Shown here: positions 43,185 through 51,878 of the stretch, one piece after another | Position numbering within the stretch: position 1 is the first letter of the stretch | Layout of the letters: every line of letters starts with the position of its first letter | Origin: Natronospirillum sp965602035 | GTDB taxonomy: Bacteria > Pseudomonadota > Gammaproteobacteria > Pseudomonadales > Natronospirillaceae | Direction of reading: 5' to 3' | NCBI GenBank assembly: GCA_965602035.1 | Contig: OZ271919.1 | Coordinates: 2,356,001 to 2,420,000 of the forward strand | DNA length: 64,000 bases | Translations under genes and position numbers: made by a program | Notes under the pieces: generated by a model | The model's database searches: none | Told to the model about the DNA's origin: nothing | The model's input: the letters and a program-made list of their open reading frames with translations, nothing else

Positions 43185-44036
43185 ATGCAAAAACGACATC
43201 GAAATGCCGGCATTGCTGGACTGGTCGCCCTGACCGCCGCACTCCTGAGCAGTGGTGCGTCCGCTGAGTGGGGCTTGAACATGCGGCGCGGTGTGACCGA
43301 CATCAGCGGTGAGATATTTACGCTGCACATGGCGATTTTCTATATCACCTGCATTATCGGTGTACTGGTTTTCGGTACCATGATCTGGGCTATGTTCAAG
43401 TACCGCAAGTCCAGAGGCGTCAAGCCGGCGACCTGGCATGAAAACACCCGCCTTGAAGTCATGTGGACTGTCGTCCCCCTGCTGATTCTTGTGGGCATGG
43501 CGGTTCCCGCCACCATCACCCTGGCCAACATATACGACACGCCCGAGGCGGAAGTCACGGTTCGCATTGATGGTTATCAGTGGCGTTGGGAATACACCCA
43601 TCTGGCGAACGATGGTGAAGAAGCCTATTCGCACTTCTCCAATCTGTCCACACCGCAATCACAGATCAGCAACCAGCTCGACAAGGGCGAGAACTACCTG
43701 CTTGAGGTGGACGAACCCCTGCGCCTGCCGGCAGACACGCCGATCCGTTTTCTGATCACCTCACAGGACGTGATCCACTCCTGGTGGGTGCCGGACTTCG
43801 GTATCAAGCGCGACGCGATTCCGGGCATAGTCAACGAGGTTCATACAACCGTGCCGGAACCGGGCACCTACCGGGGTATGTGCACAGAATTGTGCGGTGC
43901 ACGACACGCCTATATGCCGGTGGTTGTCGAAGTAATCCCGCCTGAGGAATACGAGGCCTGGCTGGCTGAGCAGAGCGGCGATACCGCTGCTCTGTCGGCG
44001 CCTGACAATACAGAACTGACCACTGCCCGCCAGTAA
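43185..44036 (+). CDS. coxB: cytochrome c oxidase subunit II
   Basis: A 283-residue subunit II: signal peptide (GLVALTAALLSSGASA), two TMs, YQWRWEYTH aromatic patch, and the CuA site in CTELCGARHAYMP near residues 231-243 with the two Cys, Glu, His and Met ligands; the upstream His is in VIHSWWVP. GAGGT precedes ATG 43185. It accepts electrons from cytochrome c. First gene of the aa3 oxidase cluster. Confidence 0.97.
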   Translation: MQKRHRNAGIAGLVALTAALLSSGASAEWGLNMRRGVTDISGEIFTLHMAIFYITCIIGVLVFGTMIWAMFKYRKSRGVKPATWHENTRLEVMWTVVPLLILVGMAVPATITLANIYDTPEAEVTVRIDGYQWRWEYTHLANDGEEAYSHFSNLSTPQSQISNQLDKGENYLLEVDEPLRLPADTPIRFLITSQDVIHSWWVPDFGIKRDAIPGIVNEVHTTVPEPGTYRGMCTELCGARHAYMPVVVEVIPPEEYEAWLAEQSGDTAALSAPDNTELTTARQ

Positions 44037-44050
44037 ACAGGAGATCTACC

Positions 44051-45631
44051 ATGACTGCGATTCCTGCACACGACGACCACGGCCACCACGGGCCAGCCAA
44101 GGGTCTGATGCGTTGGGTGCTGACCACCAACCACAAAGACATAGGCGCCATGTATCTGTGGTTGAGTTTCGCCGCCTTCCTGATGGGCGGAGCCTTTGCC
44201 ATGGTGATCCGCGCCGAGTTGTTCCAGCCCGGCCTGCAACTGGTGCAACCGGAGTTTTTCAACCAGATGACCACCATGCACGGTCTGGTCATGGTGTTTG
44301 GGGCAGTCATGCCCGCGTTTGTCGGTATGGCCAATTACCTGATTCCGCTCATGATCGGCGCGCCCGATATGGCATTGCCGCGCATGAACAACCTGAGTTT
44401 CTGGATACTCCCGTTCGCGTTCCTGATCCTGGTCAGCACCCTGTTCATGGACGGCGGCGGCCCCAACTTCGGCTGGACCTTCTACGCGCCGTTGTCGACC
44501 ACCTACGGCCCGCCGTCAACGGTCTTCTTTATCCTGGCGATGCACATCATGGGTGCCTCCTCCATCATGGGTGCGATCAATATCATCGTCACCATATGGA
44601 ACATGCGTGCCCCCGGTATGACCTGGATGAAACTGCCATTGTTCGTGTGGACCTGGCTAATCACCGCATTCCTGTTGATTATGGTCATGCCCGTACTGGC
44701 CGGTGTGGTGACCATGATGTTGCTCGATATTACGGCTGGTACTACGTTCTTCGACGCGTCCGGTGGCGGTAGCCCGCTTGTTTTCCAGCACCTGTTCTGG
44801 TTCTTCGGGCACCCGGAAGTCTACATCATGATTCTGCCGGCGTTCGGCATTATAAGTGCAATTATTCCGGCGTTTGCTCGCAAGCCGTTGTTCGGGTATG
44901 CGTCCATGGTCTACGCCACAGCGGCCATCGCCATCCTGTCGTTCTTTGTCTGGGCACACCACATGTTCACCGTGGGTCTACCGTTAGAAGGTATGGTATT
45001 TTTCATGATCGGGACCATGATCATTGCCGTGCCCACCGGCGTTAAGATTTTCAACTGGGTCGCCACCATGATCGGTGGTTCCATGACCTTCGAAACACCC
45101 ATGTTGTTTGCCATTGCCTTTGTGGTGCTGTTCACCATCGGCGGCTTTTCGGGCCTGATGCTGGCCATTGCGCCGGCTGACTTCCAGTACCACGACACCT
45201 ATTTTGTGGTGGCGCACTTCCATTATGTGCTGATTCCAGGTGCCATTTTCTCTTTGATGGCGGGTGTTTATTACTGGATACCGAAATGGACCGGCCATAT
45301 GTACCATGAAGGCCTGGCCAAGGTGCATTTCTGGCTGTCGTTCATCGGTGTCAACGTGGCCTTTTTCCCGCAGCACTTTCTCGGGCTGGCGGGTATGCCG
45401 CGCCGTATACCCGATTACCCGTTGCAGTTTGCGAACTTCAACATGATTTCCAGCATGGGCGCGTTCCTTTTCGGGCTGAGCCAGTTGCTGTTCCTCTTCA
45501 TCGTTCTGAAGACGATTTTCGGAGGCGAGAAGGCACCGGCGAAACCATGGGAGGGTGCCGAAGGGCTTGAGTGGGATCTTCCCAGCCCGGCGCCTTACCA
45601 CACCTTTGAAGAACCCCCGAAGGTCCAATAA
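44051..45631 (+). CDS. coxA: cytochrome c oxidase subunit I
   Basis: A 526-residue haem-copper oxidase subunit I with twelve TMs. Haem a ligand in TMHGLVMVFG; CuB/His-Tyr region HLFWFFGHPEVYIMILPAFG; HHMFTVG; and the haem pair in HDTYFVVAHFHYVL. The glutamate in GHPEVYI identifies an A1-type proton-pumping oxidase. It starts 14 bp after coxB. Unusually, it is followed directly by coxC with no ctaG in between. Confidence 0.98.
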   Translation: MTAIPAHDDHGHHGPAKGLMRWVLTTNHKDIGAMYLWLSFAAFLMGGAFAMVIRAELFQPGLQLVQPEFFNQMTTMHGLVMVFGAVMPAFVGMANYLIPLMIGAPDMALPRMNNLSFWILPFAFLILVSTLFMDGGGPNFGWTFYAPLSTTYGPPSTVFFILAMHIMGASSIMGAINIIVTIWNMRAPGMTWMKLPLFVWTWLITAFLLIMVMPVLAGVVTMMLLDITAGTTFFDASGGGSPLVFQHLFWFFGHPEVYIMILPAFGIISAIIPAFARKPLFGYASMVYATAAIAILSFFVWAHHMFTVGLPLEGMVFFMIGTMIIAVPTGVKIFNWVATMIGGSMTFETPMLFAIAFVVLFTIGGFSGLMLAIAPADFQYHDTYFVVAHFHYVLIPGAIFSLMAGVYYWIPKWTGHMYHEGLAKVHFWLSFIGVNVAFFPQHFLGLAGMPRRIPDYPLQFANFNMISSMGAFLFGLSQLLFLFIVLKTIFGGEKAPAKPWEGAEGLEWDLPSPAPYHTFEEPPKVQ

Positions 45632-45645
45632 AGGAGCGTAGATTC

Positions 45646-46539
45646 ATGGCGTCGACTACACAAAAAACCCCGGCGTACTATGTACCCGAATCCAGCCGTC
45701 TGCCGATCTTTATGGCCGTTGCTCTGGCGCTGCTGGCCTTCGGCGGGGCGAGTGTCCTGCAATCGGTCGGTGGGCTGACCAATGAAGAGCCTCGCACCTG
45801 GATACTGATCGCCGGGTTTGTGCTGTTTGCCGGTACCCTGGCCTCCTGGTTTGCCAAAGCGGCACGTGAGCACATGCAGGGCCTGAACAGCACTCAGCTA
45901 CAGGAATCTTTCGTGCAGTGCATGAAGTGGTTCATTGTTTCTGAAGCCATGTTTTTTGCGGCCTTCTTCGGTGGCCTGTTCTATATCCGGGTGTTCGAAC
46001 TTACCTGGATGTCGGGTGAAGGGGCGAAGGCAGCAACCGGCTTGCTGTATGAAAGCTTCGAGTACAGCTGGCCACTTCTCAACAACCCGGATCCGTCACT
46101 GGAAGGCCCGCATGAGGCGATGAGTTGGACAATACCACTGATCAACACGATCTTGCTGGTGACGTCCAGTGTGACGCTGACGATTGCCCACCATGCCCTG
46201 CGCGAGGGGCATCGTGGAAAAACCAAGGTCTGGTTGCTGGCTACCATTGCTCTGGCGCTCGTATTCCTTGGTTTCCAGGCATTCGAGTATTACGAAGCCT
46301 ACGCTCACCTGGGGCTGACTCTGGATTCCGGTATCTACGGTTCCACGTTCTTTATTCTGACCGGGTTCCACGGTGCGCACGTCATCATCGGTACGATCAT
46401 GCTGATCACGATCTGTGCGCGTGTCTTTAAAGGCCATTTCACCGGCCCGGATCATTTTGGGTTCGAAGCAACGGCTTGGTACTGGCACTTTGTGGATGTC
46501 GTCTGGATCATTCTGTTTGTCGTGGTTTATTTGCTGTGA
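45646..46539 (+). CDS. coxC: cytochrome c oxidase subunit III
   Basis: A 297-residue seven-TM subunit III, including MKWFIVSEAMFFAAFFGGLF with the conserved Glu, SSVTLTIAHHALREGHRGK and GFHGAHVIIGTIMLI, ending in WHFVDVVWIILFVVVYLL. It stabilises the core and proton uptake. It begins 14 bp after coxA; the position normally held by ctaG/DUF2970 is empty. Confidence 0.97.
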   Translation: MASTTQKTPAYYVPESSRLPIFMAVALALLAFGGASVLQSVGGLTNEEPRTWILIAGFVLFAGTLASWFAKAAREHMQGLNSTQLQESFVQCMKWFIVSEAMFFAAFFGGLFYIRVFELTWMSGEGAKAATGLLYESFEYSWPLLNNPDPSLEGPHEAMSWTIPLINTILLVTSSVTLTIAHHALREGHRGKTKVWLLATIALALVFLGFQAFEYYEAYAHLGLTLDSGIYGSTFFILTGFHGAHVIIGTIMLITICARVFKGHFTGPDHFGFEATAWYWHFVDVVWIILFVVVYLL

Positions 46540-46558
46540 TCGGAGCAGAAACCAGGTA

Positions 46559-46768
46559 TCAGTAGGCGCCGTGCCACGGCGCCTGCATGCCGAGTTCGCC
46601 GGTAAGAAAACCGATGACGATGACGATCAGCAGTGCAACGGCGATGCCCACGCGCCACCATAGCCAGTAAAGCGTTTTGCCGCCGTCCTCACGCCACAGA
46701 TGCCGGAACGCCGTGACCAGCGCTGCCACCATGGCCAACGTGAGTATCACCACCAGTAATTTGAACAT
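46559..46768 (-). CDS. DUF2909 twin-TM protein of cox clusters
   Basis: A 69-residue protein with two TMs (LLVVILTLAMVAALVTAF and VGIAVALLIVIVIGFLTG), matching the DUF2909 family found between coxC and SURF1 in gammaproteobacteria. It is on the opposite strand from the cox genes, as is usual. Its last codons lie in a 21-bp palindrome (AGGCGCCGTG-C-CACGGCGCCT, 46564-46584) between the convergent ends with coxC; no T-run. Function unknown, presumed oxidase-related. Confidence 0.82.
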   Translation of the reverse strand: MFKLLVVILTLAMVAALVTAFRHLWREDGGKTLYWLWWRVGIAVALLIVIVIGFLTGELGMQAPWHGAY

Positions 46769-46782
46769 ATCAGGTTATCCTC

Positions 46783-47502
46783 ATGGGGTTTCGGCCCGGA
46801 CTGCCAATGTCGCTCTTTGTCGCCTTTTTTCTACCGGTCACTGTGAGCCTCGGAATCTGGCAGCTTAACAGGGCAGAGCAGAAAATTCAGGTCTCTGACC
46901 GGATGGCGGAGTATGACAATTCCGTCGTACCGTTCACAGATCTCGATTCCGGTCGAATCGGTGAGCAGCGGTATGGCCAGCGCACTGAACTCTGCGCCAT
47001 ATTCCGCGGCGATGCCTGGCTACTGGACAACCGGACCTATGACGGAGCAGCAGGCTATGATGTGTACTGGCCGGGTGCTGAATGTGAGTCGGGAGATCGG
47101 GTTCTGGTTCGTCTGGGTTGGGTCTCTTCGGGCCCGACACGCAGTGACCTTCCTGCTCTGCCGTCGATTCCTGACGGACCACTGAATATGGTAGTGGAGA
47201 TACGCCCCTACCCGTCAGACCCCTTCCTGACGGGGCCGCCCGAACAGATGTCGGAGCGGGTATGGCGGTTTCAGTCTCTGGGTGATATGCCGGACTCTGG
47301 CTACGGCGAATCCAATGCAATCCTGGTCCAGGTCGTTGAACCTGAAGAACTGGCGCTCCCGGACAATTGGGACCCGGTCTCAGTGCCGCCCGGTCGTCAT
47401 ATAGCCTATGCGGTTCAGTGGTTCGGCCTGGCGGCTGTGCTGGTTCTCGGATACCTCATCTGGGGCCGTCATCGATTCAATATTATGCATAGGTCGGAGT
47501 AA
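46783..47502 (+). CDS. SURF1-family cytochrome oxidase assembly protein
   Basis: A 239-residue SURF1/Shy1 homologue: an N-terminal TM (LFVAFFLPVTVSLGIWQLNR, with the G-x-W-Q-x-x-R motif), a periplasmic domain with RYGQRTELCAIF and VLVRLGWVSSG, and a C-terminal TM (AVQWFGLAAVLVLGYLIW). It helps haem a insertion into subunit I. It starts 14 bp from the divergent DUF2909 gene. Confidence 0.9.
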   Translation: MGFRPGLPMSLFVAFFLPVTVSLGIWQLNRAEQKIQVSDRMAEYDNSVVPFTDLDSGRIGEQRYGQRTELCAIFRGDAWLLDNRTYDGAAGYDVYWPGAECESGDRVLVRLGWVSSGPTRSDLPALPSIPDGPLNMVVEIRPYPSDPFLTGPPEQMSERVWRFQSLGDMPDSGYGESNAILVQVVEPEELALPDNWDPVSVPPGRHIAYAVQWFGLAAVLVLGYLIWGRHRFNIMHRSE

Positions 47503-47505
47503 CCC

Positions 47506-48042
47506 ATGTCCGCGAAACCCGTTAAAGGCTACAAAGCACTCCAGCTCTGGATCATTCTGCTTACGCCGCTATTGGTAGTGGCCAGTGCGACGCTGCTGTA
47601 TTACACCGGGTGGCTGAATCCCAGCACGACTACCAATAACGGCACACTGATCGACCCGCCGGTTCAAATATCTCAACTGGAGGTGGAAAAGTCGGACCGC
47701 CAATGGTGGCTCGTTACGGCCATCGATGAACCCTGCGGAACTGCCTGCGAGGAGCAGTTGTACTGGGTCGGCCAGGTAATCAGTGCCCTTGGCAAAGACG
47801 CACCCCGCGTCACGCAGAAACTGTTCTACCCGCCCCGTGTGCAGGACCCGGCATTACCAGCGGCTGAAGAGGACGTCCAGCCGTTGGCGGCTGATCTGTC
47901 GCCCTTGCCGGTGAATAATCCCGTACAGCTGTTTGTGGTCGATCCCAACGGCAACATCATGATGACTTTCGGGCCCGAGAATGCCTATGAAGAGGTCCTG
48001 GAAGACATGGAAGAACTGCTCACTCTTTCTACCATCGGTTAA
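47506..48042 (+). CDS. membrane-anchored thiol protein of the cox cluster
   Basis: A 178-residue protein with one N-terminal TM (LWIILLTPLLVVASATLLYY) and a periplasmic domain with EPCGTACEEQLYWVGQV near residue 75, a CxxxC pair in the position of the Sco/thioredoxin-like copper motif, and a C-terminal VQLFVVDPNGNIMMTFGPE strand. Equivalent uncharacterised proteins lie between SURF1 and ctaA in pseudomonads. A role in thiol or copper handling during CuA assembly is inferred. It starts 3 bp after SURF1. Confidence 0.75.
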   Translation: MSAKPVKGYKALQLWIILLTPLLVVASATLLYYTGWLNPSTTTNNGTLIDPPVQISQLEVEKSDRQWWLVTAIDEPCGTACEEQLYWVGQVISALGKDAPRVTQKLFYPPRVQDPALPAAEEDVQPLAADLSPLPVNNPVQLFVVDPNGNIMMTFGPENAYEEVLEDMEELLTLSTIG

Positions 48043-48058
48043 TTCAGGAATTCGCCTT

Positions 48059-49075
48059 ATGTTCAGAAAAGCCCTTGCACGCCCCGGCTACTACCTGGCC
48101 CTGTCGGCGGTCATACTGAGCTTCTTTGTTGTTACTCTGGGTGCGTTTACCCGTTTGGTCGATGCCGGGCTGGGCTGTCCGGATTGGCCGGGCTGTTACG
48201 GCCATCTCTGGGCGCCCATGACCGAAGAGGCGATTTCCCTGGCCAACGAAGTCTGGCCTGATGCCCCCGTTGATCACAGCATAATCTGGCCAGAGATGGT
48301 GCACCGCTATATCGCGGGGCTGCTTGGTTTGTTGATATTGGGGCTCTGGTGGAACACGTTCCGGTCGCGGCACCTGCCTGGTCAACCGTTCAAGCTCCCC
48401 ATCGCCATTGGTATTGTGATCATTGTCCAGGCCGCATTCGGTGCCTGGACCGTGACACTCAAGCTATGGCCTCAGGTCGTTACCGCGCATTTGCTCGGTG
48501 GCTTTACCACATCGGCTCTATTGCTGCTGTTGTGCTGGCGGTTGTCGGGATGGCAACCCGGTGCGAGACGTGTTCGGGCGGAATTGCTGCCGGTGGGGCT
48601 GGGGTTCTTAACCCTTGGAGCAACGGTTGTGCAGGTTGCACTCGGCGGCTGGACATCGTCCAATTACGCGGCACTTGCCTGCCCTGATTTCCCGACCTGT
48701 CAGGGTTACTGGCTGCCCCCGTTCGAATACGCTCGGGGCTTTGATGTATTCCAGACCGTGGGGCCGAACTACCTGGGTGGCCAGCTCGACGGCCAGGGTC
48801 GCGCCGCGATACACTATGTGCACCGGATCGGGGCATTAGTGCTGACTCTGTTGACACTGCTGCTCGGCTGGCGGCTGTTTCGTGCGGGCCTGTCCAGGCT
48901 GGGTATCCTTTTGGTTGGCGTTCTTGCCGTTCAGGTTGCCCTGGGTATCATTAACGTTTACTGGGCGTTGCCTCTCTGGGCAGCGACAGCGCATAACGGG
49001 GTCGCACTGTTATTTATATGGGTCCTGGTTACTATTCTCTACAGGTCCTATCGGGAGCGCGTTTATGATCGGTAG
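48059..49075 (+). CDS. ctaA: haem A synthase
   Basis: A 338-residue eight-TM CtaA/COX15: TLGAFTRLVDAGLGCPDWPGC with the paired cysteines, EMVHRYIAGLLGLLI, VVTAHLLGGFTTSALLLLL, and IHYVHRIGALVLTLLTLLLG carry the His ligands. It oxidises haem O to haem A. It overlaps ctaB by 11 bp, so the two consecutive steps of haem A synthesis are coupled. Confidence 0.94.
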   Translation: MFRKALARPGYYLALSAVILSFFVVTLGAFTRLVDAGLGCPDWPGCYGHLWAPMTEEAISLANEVWPDAPVDHSIIWPEMVHRYIAGLLGLLILGLWWNTFRSRHLPGQPFKLPIAIGIVIIVQAAFGAWTVTLKLWPQVVTAHLLGGFTTSALLLLLCWRLSGWQPGARRVRAELLPVGLGFLTLGATVVQVALGGWTSSNYAALACPDFPTCQGYWLPPFEYARGFDVFQTVGPNYLGGQLDGQGRAAIHYVHRIGALVLTLLTLLLGWRLFRAGLSRLGILLVGVLAVQVALGIINVYWALPLWAATAHNGVALLFIWVLVTILYRSYRERVYDR

Positions 49076-49961
49076 TGATGTGCGGGCCTATTCGTCCGCG
49101 CTCACCAAAGACCTGTGGGAAATGTGCAAACCCAAGGTCGTTCTGCTGATGATCATCACGTCGGTGGTGGGCATGGCCCTTGCGGTTGAGGGCATAGTGC
49201 CCCTGTCGTTGTTGGTTTTCGGCAACCTCGGTATTGCCCTGGTGGCGGCCTCCGGTGCTGCCATAAACCACATCATGGACGAGACCATCGACCAGAAAAT
49301 GGCACGGACCCGTCAGCGCCCGATTGCAACGGGGCGGGTTACGGCACCGATGGGCATCAGTTTTGCGGTTCTGCTGGGGCTGACCGGTAGCGTGATTCTC
49401 TGGTGGGTAGCGAATCCGCTGACCATGTGGCTCACTCTGGCTGCGCTGGTCGGGTATGCGTTTATCTACACCGGGTTCCTGAAGCGCGCCACACCACAGA
49501 ATATCGTGATCGGGGGGCTCGCCGGTGCCGCACCGCCGCTGCTCGGATGGGTCGCCGTTACCGGAACGATTGAGCCCATGGCGCTGTTACTGGTGCTGAT
49601 TATTTTCACCTGGACGCCCCCCCATTTCTGGGCCCTTGCCATTGCCCGCCACGAAGAATACGCGGAGGCAGATATACCCATGCTGCCAGTGACACACGGT
49701 ATTGCCTATACGAAGCTGTTCGTATTGCTATACACCATTATGCTGGCGGTCATTACGATACTGCCTTATCTGATACTGGCGGCAGGCCCGGTCTACCTTA
49801 TATCGGCACTGCTGCTCAATGCCCGGTTTATCCAGTGGGCGGTTCGATTGTATCGGGATGAGCAGCATGCAATGCCGGTCTTCCGGTTCTCGATAACCTA
49901 TCTGCTCTGGTTGTTCACGGCGCTGTTGGCCGACCACTACCTGATGCTCTGGTTTTCCTGA
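49065..49961 (+). CDS. ctaB: protohaem IX farnesyltransferase (haem O synthase)
   Basis: A 298-residue UbiA-superfamily prenyltransferase. The Asp-rich motif is in HIMDETIDQKMARTRQRPIA near residue 70; KPKVVLLMIITSVVGMALAV starts TM1 and WTPPHFWALAI is conserved. ATG 49065 follows GGGAG. It makes haem O, the substrate of ctaA. Its 3' end overlaps the convergent engB by 25 bp. The sco gene that often follows is missing. Confidence 0.95.
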   Translation: MIGSDVRAYSSALTKDLWEMCKPKVVLLMIITSVVGMALAVEGIVPLSLLVFGNLGIALVAASGAAINHIMDETIDQKMARTRQRPIATGRVTAPMGISFAVLLGLTGSVILWWVANPLTMWLTLAALVGYAFIYTGFLKRATPQNIVIGGLAGAAPPLLGWVAVTGTIEPMALLLVLIIFTWTPPHFWALAIARHEEYAEADIPMLPVTHGIAYTKLFVLLYTIMLAVITILPYLILAAGPVYLISALLLNARFIQWAVRLYRDEQHAMPVFRFSITYLLWLFTALLADHYLMLWFS

Positions 49962-50569
49962 TCGGGGGTACCGTACCAGCCCGAGAGCTTTTCCCGGAGG
50001 GACGCCATACCGGTACCCTTAGTGGCTGAAAATAATTGAACGGTAACCAGGTCGGCAACGTTGGCCAGCCCGGCCTCTGCATCACGCAGTGTATTTGCCG
50101 CCTGATTACGACTGAGCTTATCAACCTTGGTCAGCAGAACATGGGTGCTGAGTTCGGCGTCGACCGCCCACTGTAGCAGGCTTCGGTCATAGTCCCGGAA
50201 GGGATGTCGGCTGTCCATGAGCAGAACCAGTCCGCGCAGGGACTCCCGTTTCTGCAGGTAGGCTTCCAGCTCCCTGTCCCAGGATGCCTTGATGGACTTC
50301 TGCACTTTTGCATAGCCATATCCGGGCAGGTCGACGAATCGTAAATTCTCTGCACCGAGGGTGAAGAAGTTGATCTGTTGGGTCCGTCCTGGCGTTTTAC
50401 TGGTACGGGCCAGTTTGCCATTGCCACAAAGTGCGTTCAGGGCGCTGGACTTGCCGGCATTGGATCGCCCGGCAAAGGCAACCTCTATGCCCTCGTCGGG
50501 CGGGCAGTGCTGTAGTCCGGGGGCACTCAGGAGGAAAGCAGCTGAGTGAAAGTTGATCGAATTCGTCAT
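49937..50569 (-). CDS. engB: ribosome biogenesis GTPase EngB (YihA/YsxC)
   Basis: A 210-residue TRAFAC GTPase with G1 GRSNAGKSSALNAL, G2/G3 TPGRTQQINFF and VDLPGYGYAK, and G4 TKVDKLS. It assists 50S subunit assembly. Start at 50569 (TNSINFHSAAFLLSAP) matches homologues; the frame is open further upstream across the divergent cytochrome gene. A 20-bp gap separates it from the cytochrome c5 gene, giving a divergent promoter region overlapping coding sequence. Confidence 0.95.
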   Translation of the reverse strand: MTNSINFHSAAFLLSAPGLQHCPPDEGIEVAFAGRSNAGKSSALNALCGNGKLARTSKTPGRTQQINFFTLGAENLRFVDLPGYGYAKVQKSIKASWDRELEAYLQKRESLRGLVLLMDSRHPFRDYDRSLLQWAVDAELSTHVLLTKVDKLSRNQAANTLRDAEAGLANVADLVTVQLFSATKGTGMASLREKLSGWYGTPDQENQSIR

Positions 50570-50589
50570 AAACCAGAAAGCCAAAGCAC

Positions 50590-50946
50590 ATGAAACCACT
50601 AGTATCCCATGAGCGACCGTCGCGGTTGTACCCCCATTTCTTGTTCGCCGTTTTCCTGGGCGGATTCCCGGCTTATTCCATGGCTCAATCGATTGTGGAA
50701 GAGCGCCTGCAAAGAAACTGCATGGGTTGTCATGCTGCGGGTATTGCTGGTGCTCCGGCGTATATGAATCAGGATGACTGGGCGACGCGTATCGAAAAAA
50801 CAGGCTGGGAGCAAATGGTGGACAACGCCATGAACGGTATCGGGCGCATGCCACCCAAGGGTTATTGCGTCGCCTGTGACCGCGATGACCTCGAAGTGCT
50901 CATCCGCAGGCTGGTGCCCGACAATCTGCATCCCGCCGGCCAATGA
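50590..50946 (+). CDS. cytochrome c5-type monohaem protein
   Basis: A 118-residue periplasmic c-type cytochrome: signal peptide (LYPHFLFAVFLGGFPAYSMA), haem site CMGCH near residue 45, axial Met in GRMPPKG, and the extra C-terminal CVAC pair typical of the c5 family. Likely an electron donor to the oxidase. It lies next to cytochrome c4, as in pseudomonads. Confidence 0.88.
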   Translation: MKPLVSHERPSRLYPHFLFAVFLGGFPAYSMAQSIVEERLQRNCMGCHAAGIAGAPAYMNQDDWATRIEKTGWEQMVDNAMNGIGRMPPKGYCVACDRDDLEVLIRRLVPDNLHPAGQ

Positions 50947-51033
50947 GATTTTTTGTCTCGCCGAATTGCCGGAAAGCGGCCCAGTGAGTAAACTAGTCGC
51001 CCATTAAGCCTTTATCGATCTGGAACGAATCGC

Positions 51034-51681
51034 ATGATTAGACAGTCAATCGTACTCTGCGCACTGGTTCTCGGCCTGTTCAGCCATGCTGTGGCGCAGG
51101 ATGCAGAGCGTGGAGAAGAGCTCGCCCAGAGTTGTGCCGGCTGCCATGGAGCGCAGGGCCAGAGCGAGAACCCCCAGTACCCGAAGCTTGCCGGCCAGAA
51201 TGAGCGGTACCTGATAGAGCAGCTTGAGGCATACCGTAGCGGTGCGCGGGTAAACGCGCTCATGGCCGGACAGGCCAGCGGCCTATCGGACCAGGACATC
51301 GCCGACCTGGCAGCGTATTACGCAGAACAGGAGCCTACATTCGGTGCGGCTGATGCGGATGTCGTGGACCTGGGGGAAAGTATCTACCGCGCCGGGATTG
51401 AAGAATCCGGTGTGGCAGCCTGTATCGCCTGTCATGGGCCTAACGGTGCCGGCAATGCACCTGCCGGCTTTCCGCAGATCGGCGGCCAGCACGCGGCATA
51501 CACTGTCGACCAGCTGAACAAGTATGCGAATGGGTTCCGTGCGGAAGAACCATCGGATAACGCCCGCATGACCGACGGTGAAACAATGATGATGCGCACG
51601 GTTGCTCACAATCTGAAAGATTTCGAGCGCGAAGCGGTCGCTCAGTACATTCAGGGCCTGAACCCGGCCAACGAAAACTGA
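51034..51681 (+). CDS. cytochrome c4 (dihaem)
   Basis: A 215-residue protein with a signal peptide (IVLCALVLGLFSHAVAQ) and two homologous cytochrome domains: SCAGCHGAQGQSENPQYPKL and ACIACHGPNGAGNAPAGFPQ, each with a later Met (ALMAGQ, RMTDGE region). It carries electrons between bc1 and terminal oxidases. An intrinsic terminator follows. Confidence 0.94.
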   Translation: MIRQSIVLCALVLGLFSHAVAQDAERGEELAQSCAGCHGAQGQSENPQYPKLAGQNERYLIEQLEAYRSGARVNALMAGQASGLSDQDIADLAAYYAEQEPTFGAADADVVDLGESIYRAGIEESGVAACIACHGPNGAGNAPAGFPQIGGQHAAYTVDQLNKYANGFRAEEPSDNARMTDGETMMMRTVAHNLKDFEREAVAQYIQGLNPANEN

Positions 51682-51708
51682 TTCCTTAAGGAAAGATGGC
51701 GAAAGTGT

Positions 51709-51737
51709 AAAAAGGCGGAAATCTCCGCCTTTTTTTA
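51709..51737 (+). terminator. intrinsic terminator after cytochrome c4
   Basis: An A-run, then stem AGGCGGA / TCCGCCT with a short AATC loop, and a T7 run. It separates the cytochrome gene from dsbA. The A-run makes it potentially bidirectional, but no convergent gene is here. Confidence 0.85.
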
Positions 51738-51878
51738 TTTCACCTTTGCCAGAATTGCAGTTGAACCATGGCTGAATCCTGTAACCGCGACGTTGCTGAC
51801 TCAGGTCTGCCCTCGTTATTGCGGCAGGGTTTGAGTAGCCAGTCGGACCAAACAGTATCAAGAGAGAGTCGAATCAAC

